DNA of 64,000 bases, from positions 19,241 to 83,240 of the IMG/VR virus record IMGVR_UViG_3300013137_000010; one strand, written 5' to 3'. Below the pieces are notes generated by a model. The model was not told the DNA's origin, ran no database searches, and was given only the letters and a program-made list of their open reading frames with translations. Of this stretch, positions 50,625 to 59,569 are shown in pieces. The translations under genes and the position numbers were made by a program. This stretch comes from a virus. Position 1 is the stretch's first letter, and every line of letters begins with the position of its first letter.

Positions 50625-51641
50625 TTATTTCTTAAATAGATTCGAAATTGATTCATTATTATTCATTCTCTGAATTGATTTAGATATTAAATCACTTACA
50701 CTCAAAACTTTTATTTTTTCTGATGTTATTGTTAATGGTATAGTATCAGTTACAATAATTTCTGTAATTTTTGATTTTTCAATTCTTTCTATGGCTGGAC
50801 CAGATAAAACTGCGTGTGGTATACAAGCCCTTACACTTTTTGCACCTTTTTTATTTATTAATATATCAGCAGCTGTTGTAATAGTTCCGGCAGTATCAAT
50901 AATATCATCTATAAAAACAACATCACAACCATTAACGTCTCCAATAAGTTCCATTTTACCTATCAAATTTGCTTCGATTCTTTCTTTATACATAAAAATC
51001 ATTCGAGTTTTGAAATACTCTGCATAAGGTTTAGTGCGTTTTCCAGAACCTTCATCTGGTGCTCCAAATATAAGATTTTTAAGATTTAGTGATTCTATAT
51101 ATGGCATAAAAATATAAGAACTATTGAGAGCATCTACTGGTATATTAAAAAATGCTTGTATTTGTTCAGCATGCAAATCAATTGTTATGATTCTTGTTGC
51201 TCCAGCGGCTTGAATGATATCTGCTAATAATTTTGCAGTAATTGGTACTCTTGGCTTATCTTTTCTATCAGCTCTAGCAAATCCAAAATATGGAATACAG
51301 GCAACAATATCTTTCGCTGATGCTCTTTTTGCAGCGTCAATAAGTTGTAAAAGTTCAAAAACACTTGATGAGGACGATATTAAGGTTTTTAATATTTTTT
51401 CTGCTTCTGGTTGTTTATCTTCTGGTATCAAGCCCAATATTTTTCTCATATCATTATAAAATGAGAATAATGATGCTACGATAAATACCTTTTGACCCCT
51501 AACATTATCTCCTAATCCGTGACAAAATTCACCGTCAGAAAAAATCTTGAATTGGCTAGCACTAACATTTGTTCCATAGCAATTTGCGATTTTGTTTGCT
51601 AACTCTGTTGATCGTGAAGCTGAAAAAATTTTTACACTCAT
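50625..51641 (-). CDS. prs: Ribose-phosphate pyrophosphokinase (PRPP synthetase)
   Basis: 338 residues. FKIFSDGEF (about 32-40), CIPYFGFARADRKDKPRVPI (flag and ATP loop, about 114-133), ITIDLHAEQIQAFF (about 150-163) and the PRPP-binding loop DVVFIDDIIDTAGTI (about 240-254). It makes PRPP from ribose 5-phosphate and ATP, feeding nucleotide and NAD synthesis. In phages Prs is often paired with a nicotinamide phosphoribosyltransferase to rebuild NAD; no such gene is in this window. It stands alone on the minus strand. Confidence 0.92.
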   Translation of the reverse strand: MSVKIFSASRSTELANKIANCYGTNVSASQFKIFSDGEFCHGLGDNVRGQKVFIVASLFSFYNDMRKILGLIPEDKQPEAEKILKTLISSSSSVFELLQLIDAAKRASAKDIVACIPYFGFARADRKDKPRVPITAKLLADIIQAAGATRIITIDLHAEQIQAFFNIPVDALNSSYIFMPYIESLNLKNLIFGAPDEGSGKRTKPYAEYFKTRMIFMYKERIEANLIGKMELIGDVNGCDVVFIDDIIDTAGTITTAADILINKKGAKSVRACIPHAVLSGPAIERIEKSKITEIIVTDTIPLTITSEKIKVLSVSDLISKSIQRMNNNESISNLFKK

Positions 51642-51713
51642 ATGTTGATAGTATTTTTATTTTTATAAGTATAAATATATTAAAAGTTTTTTAAAAAAAG
51701 AAAAACGACATTA

Positions 51714-51778
51714 AAATATTTATATATAATATAAAATAATATAAAACAATATAAAACAATATAAAACAATATAAAAAT
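51714..51778 (+). promoter_or_regulatory. AAATATTTATATATAA box and tandem repeats of the second RHH module
   Basis: The box AAATATTTATATATAA (51714-51729) is followed by four to five 10-bp units of the form ATATAAAACA up to the start codon. The first RHH module (17781-17838) has the same box with a different tandem repeat. Confidence 0.55.
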
Positions 51779-51931
51779 ATGAAAAAAGGTTTTAGCTTTA
51801 CTATTGAAGAGCAGGTTATTAAGGATTTAGATGAATTTTGCAAAGATGGATTGATAACCAAATCAAAGTTAGTTAATAAAATTTTAAAGGATTTTATTGA
51901 AAAAAATAAGAAAAAAAATGTTAATAAATGA
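51779..51931 (+). CDS. Small ribbon-helix-helix protein
   Basis: 50 residues: strand KGFSFTIEEQVIKDLDEFCK, then helices KSKLVNKILKDFIEKN. Like the 17843 gene it precedes and overlaps an endonuclease frame (14 bp). Probably a DNA-binding regulator of the module. Confidence 0.6.
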   Translation: MKKGFSFTIEEQVIKDLDEFCKDGLITKSKLVNKILKDFIEKNKKKNVNK

Positions 51932-52791
51932 TTCAATAGATATTATAGTTAATAGTATGGATGTTAAAAGATTATCAGAGATAAGTGATAAATATAAGAA
52001 TCTTCATAAAGGTGATATTATTAACATACTTGTTTCAGAATTATCAAAAAATAGTAAAAGAAAAATTAAAGTTAAGTGTGATATTTGTGGTAAAGAAAAA
52101 GAATTAAGTTATGATAAATATTTAAAGAATATAAATAATTGTGATTTTTATGCATGTTCGTCTAAATGTGCCCAAGAAAAAGTAAAAGGACGTGTGTAAT
52201 AAATTTTGGTGTTATGAATGCATCTTTTTCTGCTGAGAAAAAAGAAAAAAGAAGGCTTACTAATATAGAAAGATATGGAGTATCTAATGTTTTTGAAAAT
52301 GAAGATATACAAAATAAATTAAAAGAAATATCTAATATGGTGTTGATAATATTTTTAAATCAGATGAATTTAAGAAATATCTAAAATTTTATAATTTGCA
52401 ACGATACGGTGTTGAATATATTTCTCAAGTGTCTAAATTCTATATGAAACAGCAAAAATCCGGTTTTAGATTACACTTTCACGAAAATACACAATTATAT
52501 TATAGAGGAACATATGAAAGAGATTTTTTGGATTTTTGTTTTTCTAACAATATTATAGTTGAGCAAGGTAAGAGAATTAGTTATTACTTCAATGATTCTA
52601 ATCATTATTATTTTTCTGATTATTATATCATATCAAAAAATTTGATAGTTGAAATTAAAAGTTCTTGGACATATAATAAATATATTGATAAAAATTTAGC
52701 TAAACAAAGAACAACAATTGAATTAGGGTATAATTACATGTTTATAATTGATAAAAATTACGATGAGTTTAAAAAATATCTAAACATTTAA
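51918..52791 (+). pseudogene. Broken homing endonuclease gene (two frameshifts)
   Basis: Three frames together make one endonuclease of the KYGV-repeat type. Frame 1 (from ATG 51918) has a metal site CDICGKEKEL...CSSKC and stops at 52199. Frame 2 continues with NFGVMNASFS and IERYGVSNVFENEDIQ. Frame 3 takes over near 52335 with YGVDNIFKSDEFKKYL and runs to 52791 with a PD-(D/E)xK-like end (FSDYYIISKNLIVEIKSSW). Frameshifts lie near 52190 and 52335. It looks like a decayed copy whose RHH partner is still intact. Confidence 0.75.
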
Positions 52792-52813
52792 TACATTTTT
52801 TCATATCTTAATT

Positions 52814-52936
52814 ATGGAAAGTTTTACCGACGAAAACTATTTTTATAATCCTGGTGACGATGATTTTAATTTTGTAAAGAAAGAAGAGAATAAATCTACA
52901 AAAAGAAAAGCAGATTTGTCGAATAGTTGGAAATGA
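52814..52936 (+). CDS. Small hypothetical protein
   Basis: 40 residues: MESFTDENYFYNPGDDDFNF and a basic Lys-rich end. It is too short to classify. Its TGA overlaps the ATG of the next small frame (ATGA), which supports translation of both. Confidence 0.45.
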   Translation: MESFTDENYFYNPGDDDFNFVKKEENKSTKRKADLSNSWK

Positions 52937-52998
52937 TCAAGATTATTATAGATGATGCGAGATTATATTGTTATAAATGTGGTGAACCACTATATTAA
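52933..52998 (+). CDS. 21-residue frame with a CxxC pair
   Basis: MIKIIIDDARLYCYKCGEPL plus Tyr. Overlaps the previous frame by 4 bp. Could be a tiny zinc-binding peptide or a truncated zinc ribbon. Confidence 0.35.
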   Translation: MIKIIIDDARLYCYKCGEPLY

Positions 52999-53013
52999 AA
53001 AAAATAAAAATAT

Positions 53014-53424
53014 ATGAGAAATAGTAGTATAAATGTTTATGATCAAATTGAAGTTAGCTTTGATTATGAAGTAGAGATTGATGATATTTTAGATCTTGTT
53101 GAACAATGTGATAAAGATGAGAAAGCACGTATTGTTCAATTTATTAATGATTTTGATGATGATGGTAAGAGAAAAAGAAGAAAAGTATTATCAATAGAGG
53201 AATATGTCGACGTTGATTTTGAATATGATGTGGATTTTTATCAAGTTGTAGAGTTGGTCAGTAATTGTAGTGATCACGAAAAATTAAAGATAGTAGAAGA
53301 TATTAATTTTGATTCTGATATTGTTTTTAGAGCAGATAATCTTTATGATGAACAAAGAATTAAACTCTTATTTGATGCCTATAAAAAATATGATATTGAT
53401 GAATTGAAAGCTAGATTAGCTTAA
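53014..53424 (+). CDS. Hypothetical protein with internal duplication
   Basis: 136 residues. Two related units: EVSFDYEVEIDDILDLVEQC (about 13-32) and DVDFEYDVDFYQVVELVSNC (about 67-86), each followed by a D/E-K-x-K/R-I-V helix. Strongly acidic. No family recognised. Confidence 0.65.
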   Translation: MRNSSINVYDQIEVSFDYEVEIDDILDLVEQCDKDEKARIVQFINDFDDDGKRKRRKVLSIEEYVDVDFEYDVDFYQVVELVSNCSDHEKLKIVEDINFDSDIVFRADNLYDEQRIKLLFDAYKKYDIDELKARLA

Positions 53425-53442
53425 AAAATAATTAATGTTTTA

Positions 53443-54744
53443 GTGTTAGATACATTATTAGAAAAGATTAAGAATAATCAAGAAAAAGTTGGTATAATTG
53501 GTTTGGGTTATGTGGGATTACCTCTTGCTGTTGGTTTTGCTGAGGTTGGAATTAATGTTCTTGGATTTGATAAATCTGATAAAAAAGTTAATAAAATTAA
53601 TGCAGGTGAGAATTATATCAAGGATATAAGAGATGTGGTTCTCCGTGAGGTTGTAGATAAAGTTAAACTTAGTGCAACAACCGATTTTAGAAGATTATCA
53701 GAATGTGACGCTATTTTGATTTGCGTTCCGACACCACTAGATGTTTTCAAAAAGCCGGATATGACTTATATTCAATCTGCTTGTGAAGATATCGGAAAAT
53801 ATATGAAATCTGGTACTTTTATTTCCTTAGAAAGTACTACTTATCCAACTACTACTGAAGAGTTTGTTTTACCGATTGTTGAAAAAGAATCTAATTTTAA
53901 ACACGGTAAAGATTTTTGGTTAGTTTTTTCACCTGAAAGAGTAGATCCTGGAAATAAAAATTATCACACAAAAAATACAACTAAGGTGATTGGTGCTATT
54001 GATGAAAATGGTTTAGAATTAGGTATGATGATATATTCTAAAGCCATTAATGATCTTTATCCAGTAAGTTCACCTAGAGTTGCAGAAATGGTTAAAATTT
54101 TAGAAAATACTTATAGATTGGTAAATATAAGTTTAATAAACGAATTAGCTTTATTAGCTAATAAAATGAATATTAATATTTGGGAAGTAATCGAGGCTGC
54201 AAAAACAAAACCTTTTGGATTTCAAGCTTTTTATCCAGGCCCCGGTATTGGTGGTCACTGTATACCATTAGATCCTTTTTATTTGAAATATATTGCAAAA
54301 AAATATGATTTTGATTTAAGTATGATACACACAGCTGGTCATATTAATATGCGTATGCCACATTATATGCATATTAAAATATCAACGGCTTTGAATAGGA
54401 TGCAAAAATCTATTAGAGGAAGTAAAATATTATTCTTAGGTGTTGCATATAAACCAAATATTGATGATGAACGAGAATCTCCAGCATTAGAAATTATTGA
54501 TGAAATAATAAAAAAAGGTGGAATTGTTAGTTATAATGATCCATTTATTCCTGCTATTAAAACACATGATGATAATATATTATATTCAGTAGAATTAACA
54601 GAAGAGAGTTTATCAAAATCAGACGTTGTTGTTATTACAACTAATCATTCTATTTATAATCCAGATTTTATATTAGAACATTCTCAACTTATTGTTGACT
54701 TAAGAAATATGTTACCTCAACATAATAAAGTTTTTAAACTTTAG
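53443..54744 (+). CDS. UDP-sugar 6-dehydrogenase (UDP-GlcNAc/ManNAcA dehydrogenase type)
   Basis: 433 residues with a GTG start (no ATG in frame nearby). NAD-binding GLGYVGLPLAVGFA (about 20-33), CVPTPLD (about 92-98), and catalytic Cys in GPGIGGHCIPLDP (about 265-277). It oxidises a UDP-sugar to the uronic acid, for capsule or O-antigen type glycans. Length and the HCIPLDP motif fit the WecC/WbpA group better than UDP-glucose dehydrogenase. It may change host surface sugars together with the methyltransferases nearby. Confidence 0.9.
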   Translation: MLDTLLEKIKNNQEKVGIIGLGYVGLPLAVGFAEVGINVLGFDKSDKKVNKINAGENYIKDIRDVVLREVVDKVKLSATTDFRRLSECDAILICVPTPLDVFKKPDMTYIQSACEDIGKYMKSGTFISLESTTYPTTTEEFVLPIVEKESNFKHGKDFWLVFSPERVDPGNKNYHTKNTTKVIGAIDENGLELGMMIYSKAINDLYPVSSPRVAEMVKILENTYRLVNISLINELALLANKMNINIWEVIEAAKTKPFGFQAFYPGPGIGGHCIPLDPFYLKYIAKKYDFDLSMIHTAGHINMRMPHYMHIKISTALNRMQKSIRGSKILFLGVAYKPNIDDERESPALEIIDEIIKKGGIVSYNDPFIPAIKTHDDNILYSVELTEESLSKSDVVVITTNHSIYNPDFILEHSQLIVDLRNMLPQHNKVFKL

Positions 54745-54751
54745 ATGAACT

Positions 54752-56164
54752 ACTACTACACTAAAGATGTAGTAGTTTCGGGAACATAATGTTCCTTCTC
54801 TTTAAGCGTTTCATTGCTTTTGCCTAATTTTTTAGGTCTTATTTTTGCTCCACGCTCGTAATCAGACGTTCCATCTGATATATTTTTTCTATATCCTTCA
54901 TTAAGGATATTAGTTGCAGCATTTAAATCTCTATCGTGTTTTTCACCGCATTTAGGACAAATCCATTCCCTGTCTTTTAATGTTAATGAGTTATTGATCC
55001 AACCACACTTAAAACATGTCTTGCTTGAAGGAAAAAATCTATCAATATGTATAACCTGCTTGTCGTTCCAAGATGCTTTATATTCAAGTGTATCAATAAA
55101 TTTACCCCAACTAACATCAAGTATTGATTTATTCAATCCTGATTTTCTTGATTGACCATTAGGAATATATTTTCCATTTTCGTCTTGCTTTGCTTTACAT
55201 CTGTGAGACATTCCTTTTATATTAAGGTCTTCCAAGTAAATTGTATCAAATTGATTTATCAAAGAATTAGTGGTTTTGTGTATCAAATCCATCCTTGAAT
55301 TAGTAATCTTTTCGTATATTCTTGCTACTTTTATTCGTTGCTTTTCATAACGATTTGATTTAATTGTTTTTCTGGATAGAGATTGTTGATTTAGTTTTAA
55401 TTGACGTTCGTAGTGTTTTAAAAATCTATGGTTCTTGATTTTCGTTCCATTAGATAACACTAAAAAATCTTTTAATCCTAAATCTATTCCTACTGAAAAT
55501 CCTGTTTTACTAACTGGAGTGTATTCCATTTCAGTTAGAATTGATACAAAGTATTTTCCAGTAGGAGTTTTACTTATAGTACAATGCTTAATAGTTCCTT
55601 TAATTTTTCTTTCCATTATCATTTCTATACCTTTTCTAAACTTCGGTATGATAAGTTTATCTTTCTTTACAGAAACGAATTGTGGTATAGTAAATGAATT
55701 TTTTGATTTCCTTGATTTAAATTTAGGAAATCGTGTTCTTTTTTTAAAAAATCCATCATAAGCGGTGTCTAAACAATTTAAAGAAAATTGTAATGTTTGT
55801 GAGTTTATTTCCTTCAACCACTTTTTATCCTCTTGTTTTTTAATTTGGGTTAGTTCTTTTGCTTGGTCGTAGTAATCTAATGATTTTTTGTTATTAAGGT
55901 ATTCATTCTTCCTTTGATTAAGAAAATAATTATAAGTCCATCTAACAGAGCCAAAATGTTTATTCAGTAATATTTTTTGATCTTCTGTTGGTTTTAACCT
56001 GAACTTGTATGTATATTTAATTATTTTCATCTTTTATGTTAAAACTTTTTTCTAACATAACTATATATAATTAAAAATATATCACTTTTTTCTATTTTTA
56101 AAAATGGTTTGAATGATTAAAGAGTTTAGTGTCAAATTCATCAAACTACACTAAAGATGTAGTT
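54752..56164 (-). mobile_element. TnpB-only IS200/IS605-type element
   Basis: A tnpB gene without tnpA. Hairpins with the identical 9-nt loop ACTAAAGAT lie at both sides: ACTACTAC/GTAGTAGT at 54752-54776 and AACTAC/GTAGTT at 56144-56164. Such subterminal palindromes are expected of this family. There is no target duplication. The exact ends are not resolved; both hairpins overlap coding sequence (end of tnpB; start of the 56129 gene). Confidence 0.7.
54756..56030 (-). CDS. tnpB: TnpB RNA-guided nuclease
   Basis: 424 residues. N-terminal helix-turn-helix-like part (YKFRLKPTEDQKILLNKHFG), then a split RuvC domain with GIDLGLKDF (D183), YLEDLNIKGM (E267) and HDRDLNAATN (D368), and a zinc finger C339, C342, C358, C361. 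All catalytic residues are present. TnpB uses an RNA made from the 3' end of its own gene and the element end to cut DNA at a matching site next to a short motif. The guide here would come from the DNA left of about 54750, that is, the end of the UDP-sugar dehydrogenase gene. Confidence 0.92.
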   Translation of the reverse strand: MKIIKYTYKFRLKPTEDQKILLNKHFGSVRWTYNYFLNQRKNEYLNNKKSLDYYDQAKELTQIKKQEDKKWLKEINSQTLQFSLNCLDTAYDGFFKKRTRFPKFKSRKSKNSFTIPQFVSVKKDKLIIPKFRKGIEMIMERKIKGTIKHCTISKTPTGKYFVSILTEMEYTPVSKTGFSVGIDLGLKDFLVLSNGTKIKNHRFLKHYERQLKLNQQSLSRKTIKSNRYEKQRIKVARIYEKITNSRMDLIHKTTNSLINQFDTIYLEDLNIKGMSHRCKAKQDENGKYIPNGQSRKSGLNKSILDVSWGKFIDTLEYKASWNDKQVIHIDRFFPSSKTCFKCGWINNSLTLKDREWICPKCGEKHDRDLNAATNILNEGYRKNISDGTSDYERGAKIRPKKLGKSNETLKEKEHYVPETTTSLV

Positions 56165-56377
56165 GTTTTCTTTGACGGACAATATAAAATAAGAGATAGA
56201 AAAACTAATGGAAAATATTATGTTATAGATTGGGGTGGACTCACTGATGTTGAAAACATTTATAATTTTTTATATAAAGATGCAAAAACATATTTAGATA
56301 GAAAAAAAGAAAAATATGATAAGGCAATTGTAGTAAATTCTTTAAAAAATAGATATAGAAAAAATAAAACAAATTAA
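56129..56377 (+). CDS. Hypothetical small protein at the element border
   Basis: 82 residues with a GTG start. MSNSSNYTKDVVVFFDGQYK, then KYYVIDWGGLTDVENIYNFL. Its first codons lie in the border hairpin of the TnpB element; a related stretch (NYYYTKDVVV) occurs at the other border. The insertion may have replaced the original start. No family recognised. Confidence 0.55.
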   Translation: MSNSSNYTKDVVVFFDGQYKIRDRKTNGKYYVIDWGGLTDVENIYNFLYKDAKTYLDRKKEKYDKAIVVNSLKNRYRKNKTN

Positions 56378-56414
56378 ATCTAAAATTATAAATAAGTAAA
56401 ATAATTATAATTGT

Positions 56415-57431
56415 ATGGGAAAAACTTTCATGTCATATTTTGGTGGTAAGAGCAAATTTGAAGATTTCATTGTTCCGGTGATACCAAAAAATATAAAAAG
56501 ATATGTTGAACCTTTTTCTGGTTCATTTGCTATTTATTTTTTAGCGGATTTTAATGATGATGTAGAAATAATTTTTAATGATTTGAATAGGGATCAAGCT
56601 AATATTTTCGAATGTGCTAAAGATTATAAAAAATATTTAGAGAGAATTAAATATCATTTAGAAAATCCAGAAGGTAAGTTGTATTGTAAAGAAACTGATA
56701 AAGAATTGAAAAAACAATTTTATAAAGAACTTTATTATACCTATAAAAAATCAGATTTTTCTAGTCAGGAATTTGATATTCCTGATTATGATAGAGCGGC
56801 TGTTTATGCTTATTTATCAACATCAGCGTTTAATTCTTGTCATTTTACAGCCGCTGGTTTTAGTGGATTTAATAAAGATAGAATGAAATATCTTACTTTT
56901 ATTAATAAATTAGAAAATAAAGAATTACAAAAAAAATTTGAAAGAATAGATATTGTTGAAACTTTAGGTTTTAAAGAACTTATTGAGAAATATGATTCAG
57001 AAGATACTTTTATGTATTTAGATCCACCATATTATGAAGAAAAAGATAAACGTTCTGGTTGGTATGGAACAAAAGATGAATTTGGACAACAAGAGCACGT
57101 AGAATTATTAAAATTATTGAGAACTACAAAATGTAAGTGGGCTTTATCCTACTATTATTTTCCTATATTGGAAGAATATCTACCTAAGGATCAATATGTC
57201 TGGCTTGAGAGAGATTTTTTCCGTTCATCTGCTAGTTTCTCGGATAATAAAGAAACAAAAGGTACTGAACTTTTGATACTAAATTATAATCCTGGTGATG
57301 TAATAAAGGATAAAGGTCCCAAGATAAAAACAGAACCGAAAAAAGAAAAAGAACCGAAAGAAGAACCAGTTGAGGAGATTAAGGTTAATTTTAAGGTTGA
57401 AGAGGAAATTGACGATTTTTGGAATTCATAA
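56415..57431 (+). CDS. DNA adenine methyltransferase (Dam/D12 class)
   Basis: 338 residues. SAM motif SYFGGKSKFEDFIVP (7-21), PFSGSFAIYF (about 35-44), and catalytic DPPYYEE (about 206-212). The C-terminal 40 residues are a Lys/Glu/Pro tail. Methylates adenine N6 in a short target; phages use such enzymes against host restriction. No restriction partner is nearby. Confidence 0.9.
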   Translation: MGKTFMSYFGGKSKFEDFIVPVIPKNIKRYVEPFSGSFAIYFLADFNDDVEIIFNDLNRDQANIFECAKDYKKYLERIKYHLENPEGKLYCKETDKELKKQFYKELYYTYKKSDFSSQEFDIPDYDRAAVYAYLSTSAFNSCHFTAAGFSGFNKDRMKYLTFINKLENKELQKKFERIDIVETLGFKELIEKYDSEDTFMYLDPPYYEEKDKRSGWYGTKDEFGQQEHVELLKLLRTTKCKWALSYYYFPILEEYLPKDQYVWLERDFFRSSASFSDNKETKGTELLILNYNPGDVIKDKGPKIKTEPKKEKEPKEEPVEEIKVNFKVEEEIDDFWNS

Positions 57432-57450
57432 AATAAACTAAATAAAAAAT

Positions 57451-57972
57451 ATGAATGAAACAATAAATAGTTTAAAACAACAAGTTATTATAGATTATAA
57501 AGAAAAATTCAATTATGAAGTTTTAATAGAAACTGGAACCTATTTAGGTGATATGGTCGATTCTCAAAAAGATAGATTTAAGAAAATAATATCTATAGAG
57601 CTGAGTGAATTATTATATACCAGAGCAGTTGATAAATTCAAAGGTTATTCTAATATAAGAATAATTAAAGGAGATAGTGGTAAGATTCTACCTGAATTAT
57701 TAGATGAGATAAAAGAATCAGCAATTTTTTGGCTAGATGGACATTATTCTGGTGGTTCTACAGCTTTGGGTGAAAAGCAAACACCAATTTTAGAAGAATT
57801 AAGTGCCATATTCAAGCATAAAAATATGAAACATATTATTCTTATTGATGATGCAAGATGTTTTATAGGTGAGGATGATTATCCAACGATTTCAGAATTA
57901 CAAATATTACTTGAGAGTAATAATTATAATTTCGAAGTGCTTGATGATATAATTAGATGTGAGCCTTTATGA
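57451..57972 (+). CDS. SAM-dependent methyltransferase-like protein
   Basis: 173 residues. VLIETGTYLGDMVDSQ (SAM motif I type), IISIELSELLYTRA, IIKGDSGKILPEL, FWLDGHYSGGSTALG and HIILIDDAR. This pattern is that of small class I methyltransferases of sugar pathways. It overlaps the SGNH gene by 4 bp; the two may act on the same glycan. Confidence 0.75.
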   Translation: MNETINSLKQQVIIDYKEKFNYEVLIETGTYLGDMVDSQKDRFKKIISIELSELLYTRAVDKFKGYSNIRIIKGDSGKILPELLDEIKESAIFWLDGHYSGGSTALGEKQTPILEELSAIFKHKNMKHIILIDDARCFIGEDDYPTISELQILLESNNYNFEVLDDIIRCEPL

Positions 57973-58577
57973 AAATATACACACTTGGAGATTCTCATGC
58001 CTCTAAATCATATACTTTTGCTGGTATTGATTATGTTCATTGTAATTGGATCGGTCCAGTTACGATGGAAAGTGTAGGAAAAAGTAGAGGTAATCATTCA
58101 TCTTCAGAATTGTTAGATGAAATTTTACAAAGTTACAATATAGATGTTAATGATGTTGTTATTTTATGTTTTGGTGAAATTGATTCTAGATGTATAATAA
58201 ATCCAAGAATTGTAAATGGTGAAAATGAAGATGATGTAATTAATTCTTTAGTTTTAAATTTCATAAATACAATAATTAATTCAAATCATAAGATCTTTTG
58301 GATTTTGAGTATCACTCCGCCAGTATATAAAAATGTTGATTCTGAAAATACGGGATTTCCTTTTAGAGGAAAAGATGAGGAAAGATCAAGATATACAAAA
58401 AAAATGAATACAAAATTGAGAATGGAATGTGAAAGATTACACATACCATTTGTAGATGTATATGATTATTATACTGATGAATTGGGTATGTTAAGAGAAG
58501 AAATTATAAAAGATTATGTTCATATTGGTGATTCTGGTTATGTTAAGAATGTTCTTGATAAAATGATAAATGGATAA
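57969..58577 (+). CDS. SGNH/GDSL-like hydrolase
   Basis: 202 residues. Block I GDSHA (7-11, Ser nucleophile), block III-like CFGEID (about 65-70), and block V DYVHIGDSGY (about 182-191, Asp-x-x-His). Such enzymes remove or transfer acyl groups on sugars or lipids. No signal peptide, so cytoplasmic. Coupled to the methyltransferase gene. Confidence 0.75.
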   Translation: MKIYTLGDSHASKSYTFAGIDYVHCNWIGPVTMESVGKSRGNHSSSELLDEILQSYNIDVNDVVILCFGEIDSRCIINPRIVNGENEDDVINSLVLNFINTIINSNHKIFWILSITPPVYKNVDSENTGFPFRGKDEERSRYTKKMNTKLRMECERLHIPFVDVYDYYTDELGMLREEIIKDYVHIGDSGYVKNVLDKMING

Positions 58578-58599
58578 AATGAAAAAATAAAAGAAAAGT

Positions 58600-59034
58600 A
58601 TGGAAGTTAAAATAGTTAACAAATCAAATAATCCGTTGCCTGAATACGCAGAACCTTTTTCTGCTGGCATGGATTTAAGAGCAAATTTAGATGAACCAAT
58701 AGTATTAGAAAGTATGGAGCAAAAATTAATACCAACTGGTATCTATGTTGAATTACCTGAAGGTACATTTGGAATGATAACATCAAGAAGTGGTTTAGCC
58801 GCAAAATATGGAATTTCAATTGTTAATTCTCCTGGAATTCTCGATAGTTCATATAGAGGGGAAGCTAAAATAATATTAATTAATTTAGGTAAGAATCCTT
58901 TTAAAATTGAAAATGGAGATAGAATTGCACAATTTATTTTAATGAATTATCAAAAAATAGAATTTGAGAGTGTGGAAAAACTATCTGAATCAATTAGAGG
59001 TGAAGGTGGATTTAATTCGACTGGAGTTAAATAA
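58600..59034 (+). CDS. dut: dUTPase
   Basis: 144 residues. All five trimeric dUTPase motifs: SAGMDLRA, IPTGIYVELPEG, SRSGLAAKYGI, GILDSSYRGEAKIIL, and RGEGGFNSTG at the C-terminus. Splits dUTP to dUMP, keeping uracil out of DNA and feeding dTMP synthesis. Its stop overlaps the next start (TAATG). Confidence 0.95.
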   Translation: MEVKIVNKSNNPLPEYAEPFSAGMDLRANLDEPIVLESMEQKLIPTGIYVELPEGTFGMITSRSGLAAKYGISIVNSPGILDSSYRGEAKIILINLGKNPFKIENGDRIAQFILMNYQKIEFESVEKLSESIRGEGGFNSTGVK

Positions 59035-59286
59035 TGTTAAAAATTATTTGTCGAAATAACACCATTAGATACGCCAAAAGGTAAAATATTACAAACTATT
59101 AATAATAATGTATATTTTACTTTATCTCCATTGTCGATGGGAACTATTGATAGTAATAATTTTGTAAAGGTTGATAAATTAATCTCATTTTGTGTTAGTG
59201 TTGGTGTAGAAAATGATATGTTTTTATCAATATCGGATATTAGAAAAATGAAATTAGAAAAAATATATAAATATGAGATTTTATAG
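59034..59286 (+). pseudogene. Small gene with one frameshift in an A run
   Basis: ATG 59034 (sharing TAATG with dut) opens MLK and soon stops. Removing one A from the run at 59039-59043 gives an open frame MLKLFVEITPLDTPKGK through to a TAG at 59284, about 82 residues, with good coding character (VYFTLSPLSMGTIDSNNFVK). Either a recent frameshift, a sequence error or slippage on the A run. Confidence 0.55.
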
Positions 59287-59569
59287 TCCTGAAAACGAAC
59301 ATGAACTAAATATTATGAGAGAGAATTTTAATATCACGGATATTTTTGGCTCGGACGTTTATTTCGATTTAGATAAAAAGACATTAAGAAAAACTAAACT
59401 TTTAACTCTCAAAAATAATGAATTGTCTTCTATTATTATTAGAAGGATAATTAAGAATTCGAAAAAGGTAAACGCAGAAGAATATTTGACATCAAAATTA
59501 TCTTATGATTTATCTCAACAAATTGATAAAGAGATATTAAATAAATTAAAAAACGAATATAATTTATGA
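59273..59569 (+). CDS. Hypothetical protein
   Basis: 98 residues: MRFYSPENEHELNIMRENFN then a Leu/Lys-rich helical part. Overlaps the frames before and after it (14 and 4 bp), so part of a tightly packed operon. No family recognised. Confidence 0.6.
   Translation: MRFYSPENEHELNIMRENFNITDIFGSDVYFDLDKKTLRKTKLLTLKNNELSSIIIRRIIKNSKKVNAEEYLTSKLSYDLSQQIDKEILNKLKNEYNL

Noticed and set aside
54744-54790. Truncated gene starting MNYYYTKDVVV at the element border
   Set aside because: The sequence is better explained as the end hairpin of the TnpB element, since its loop matches that of the other end.
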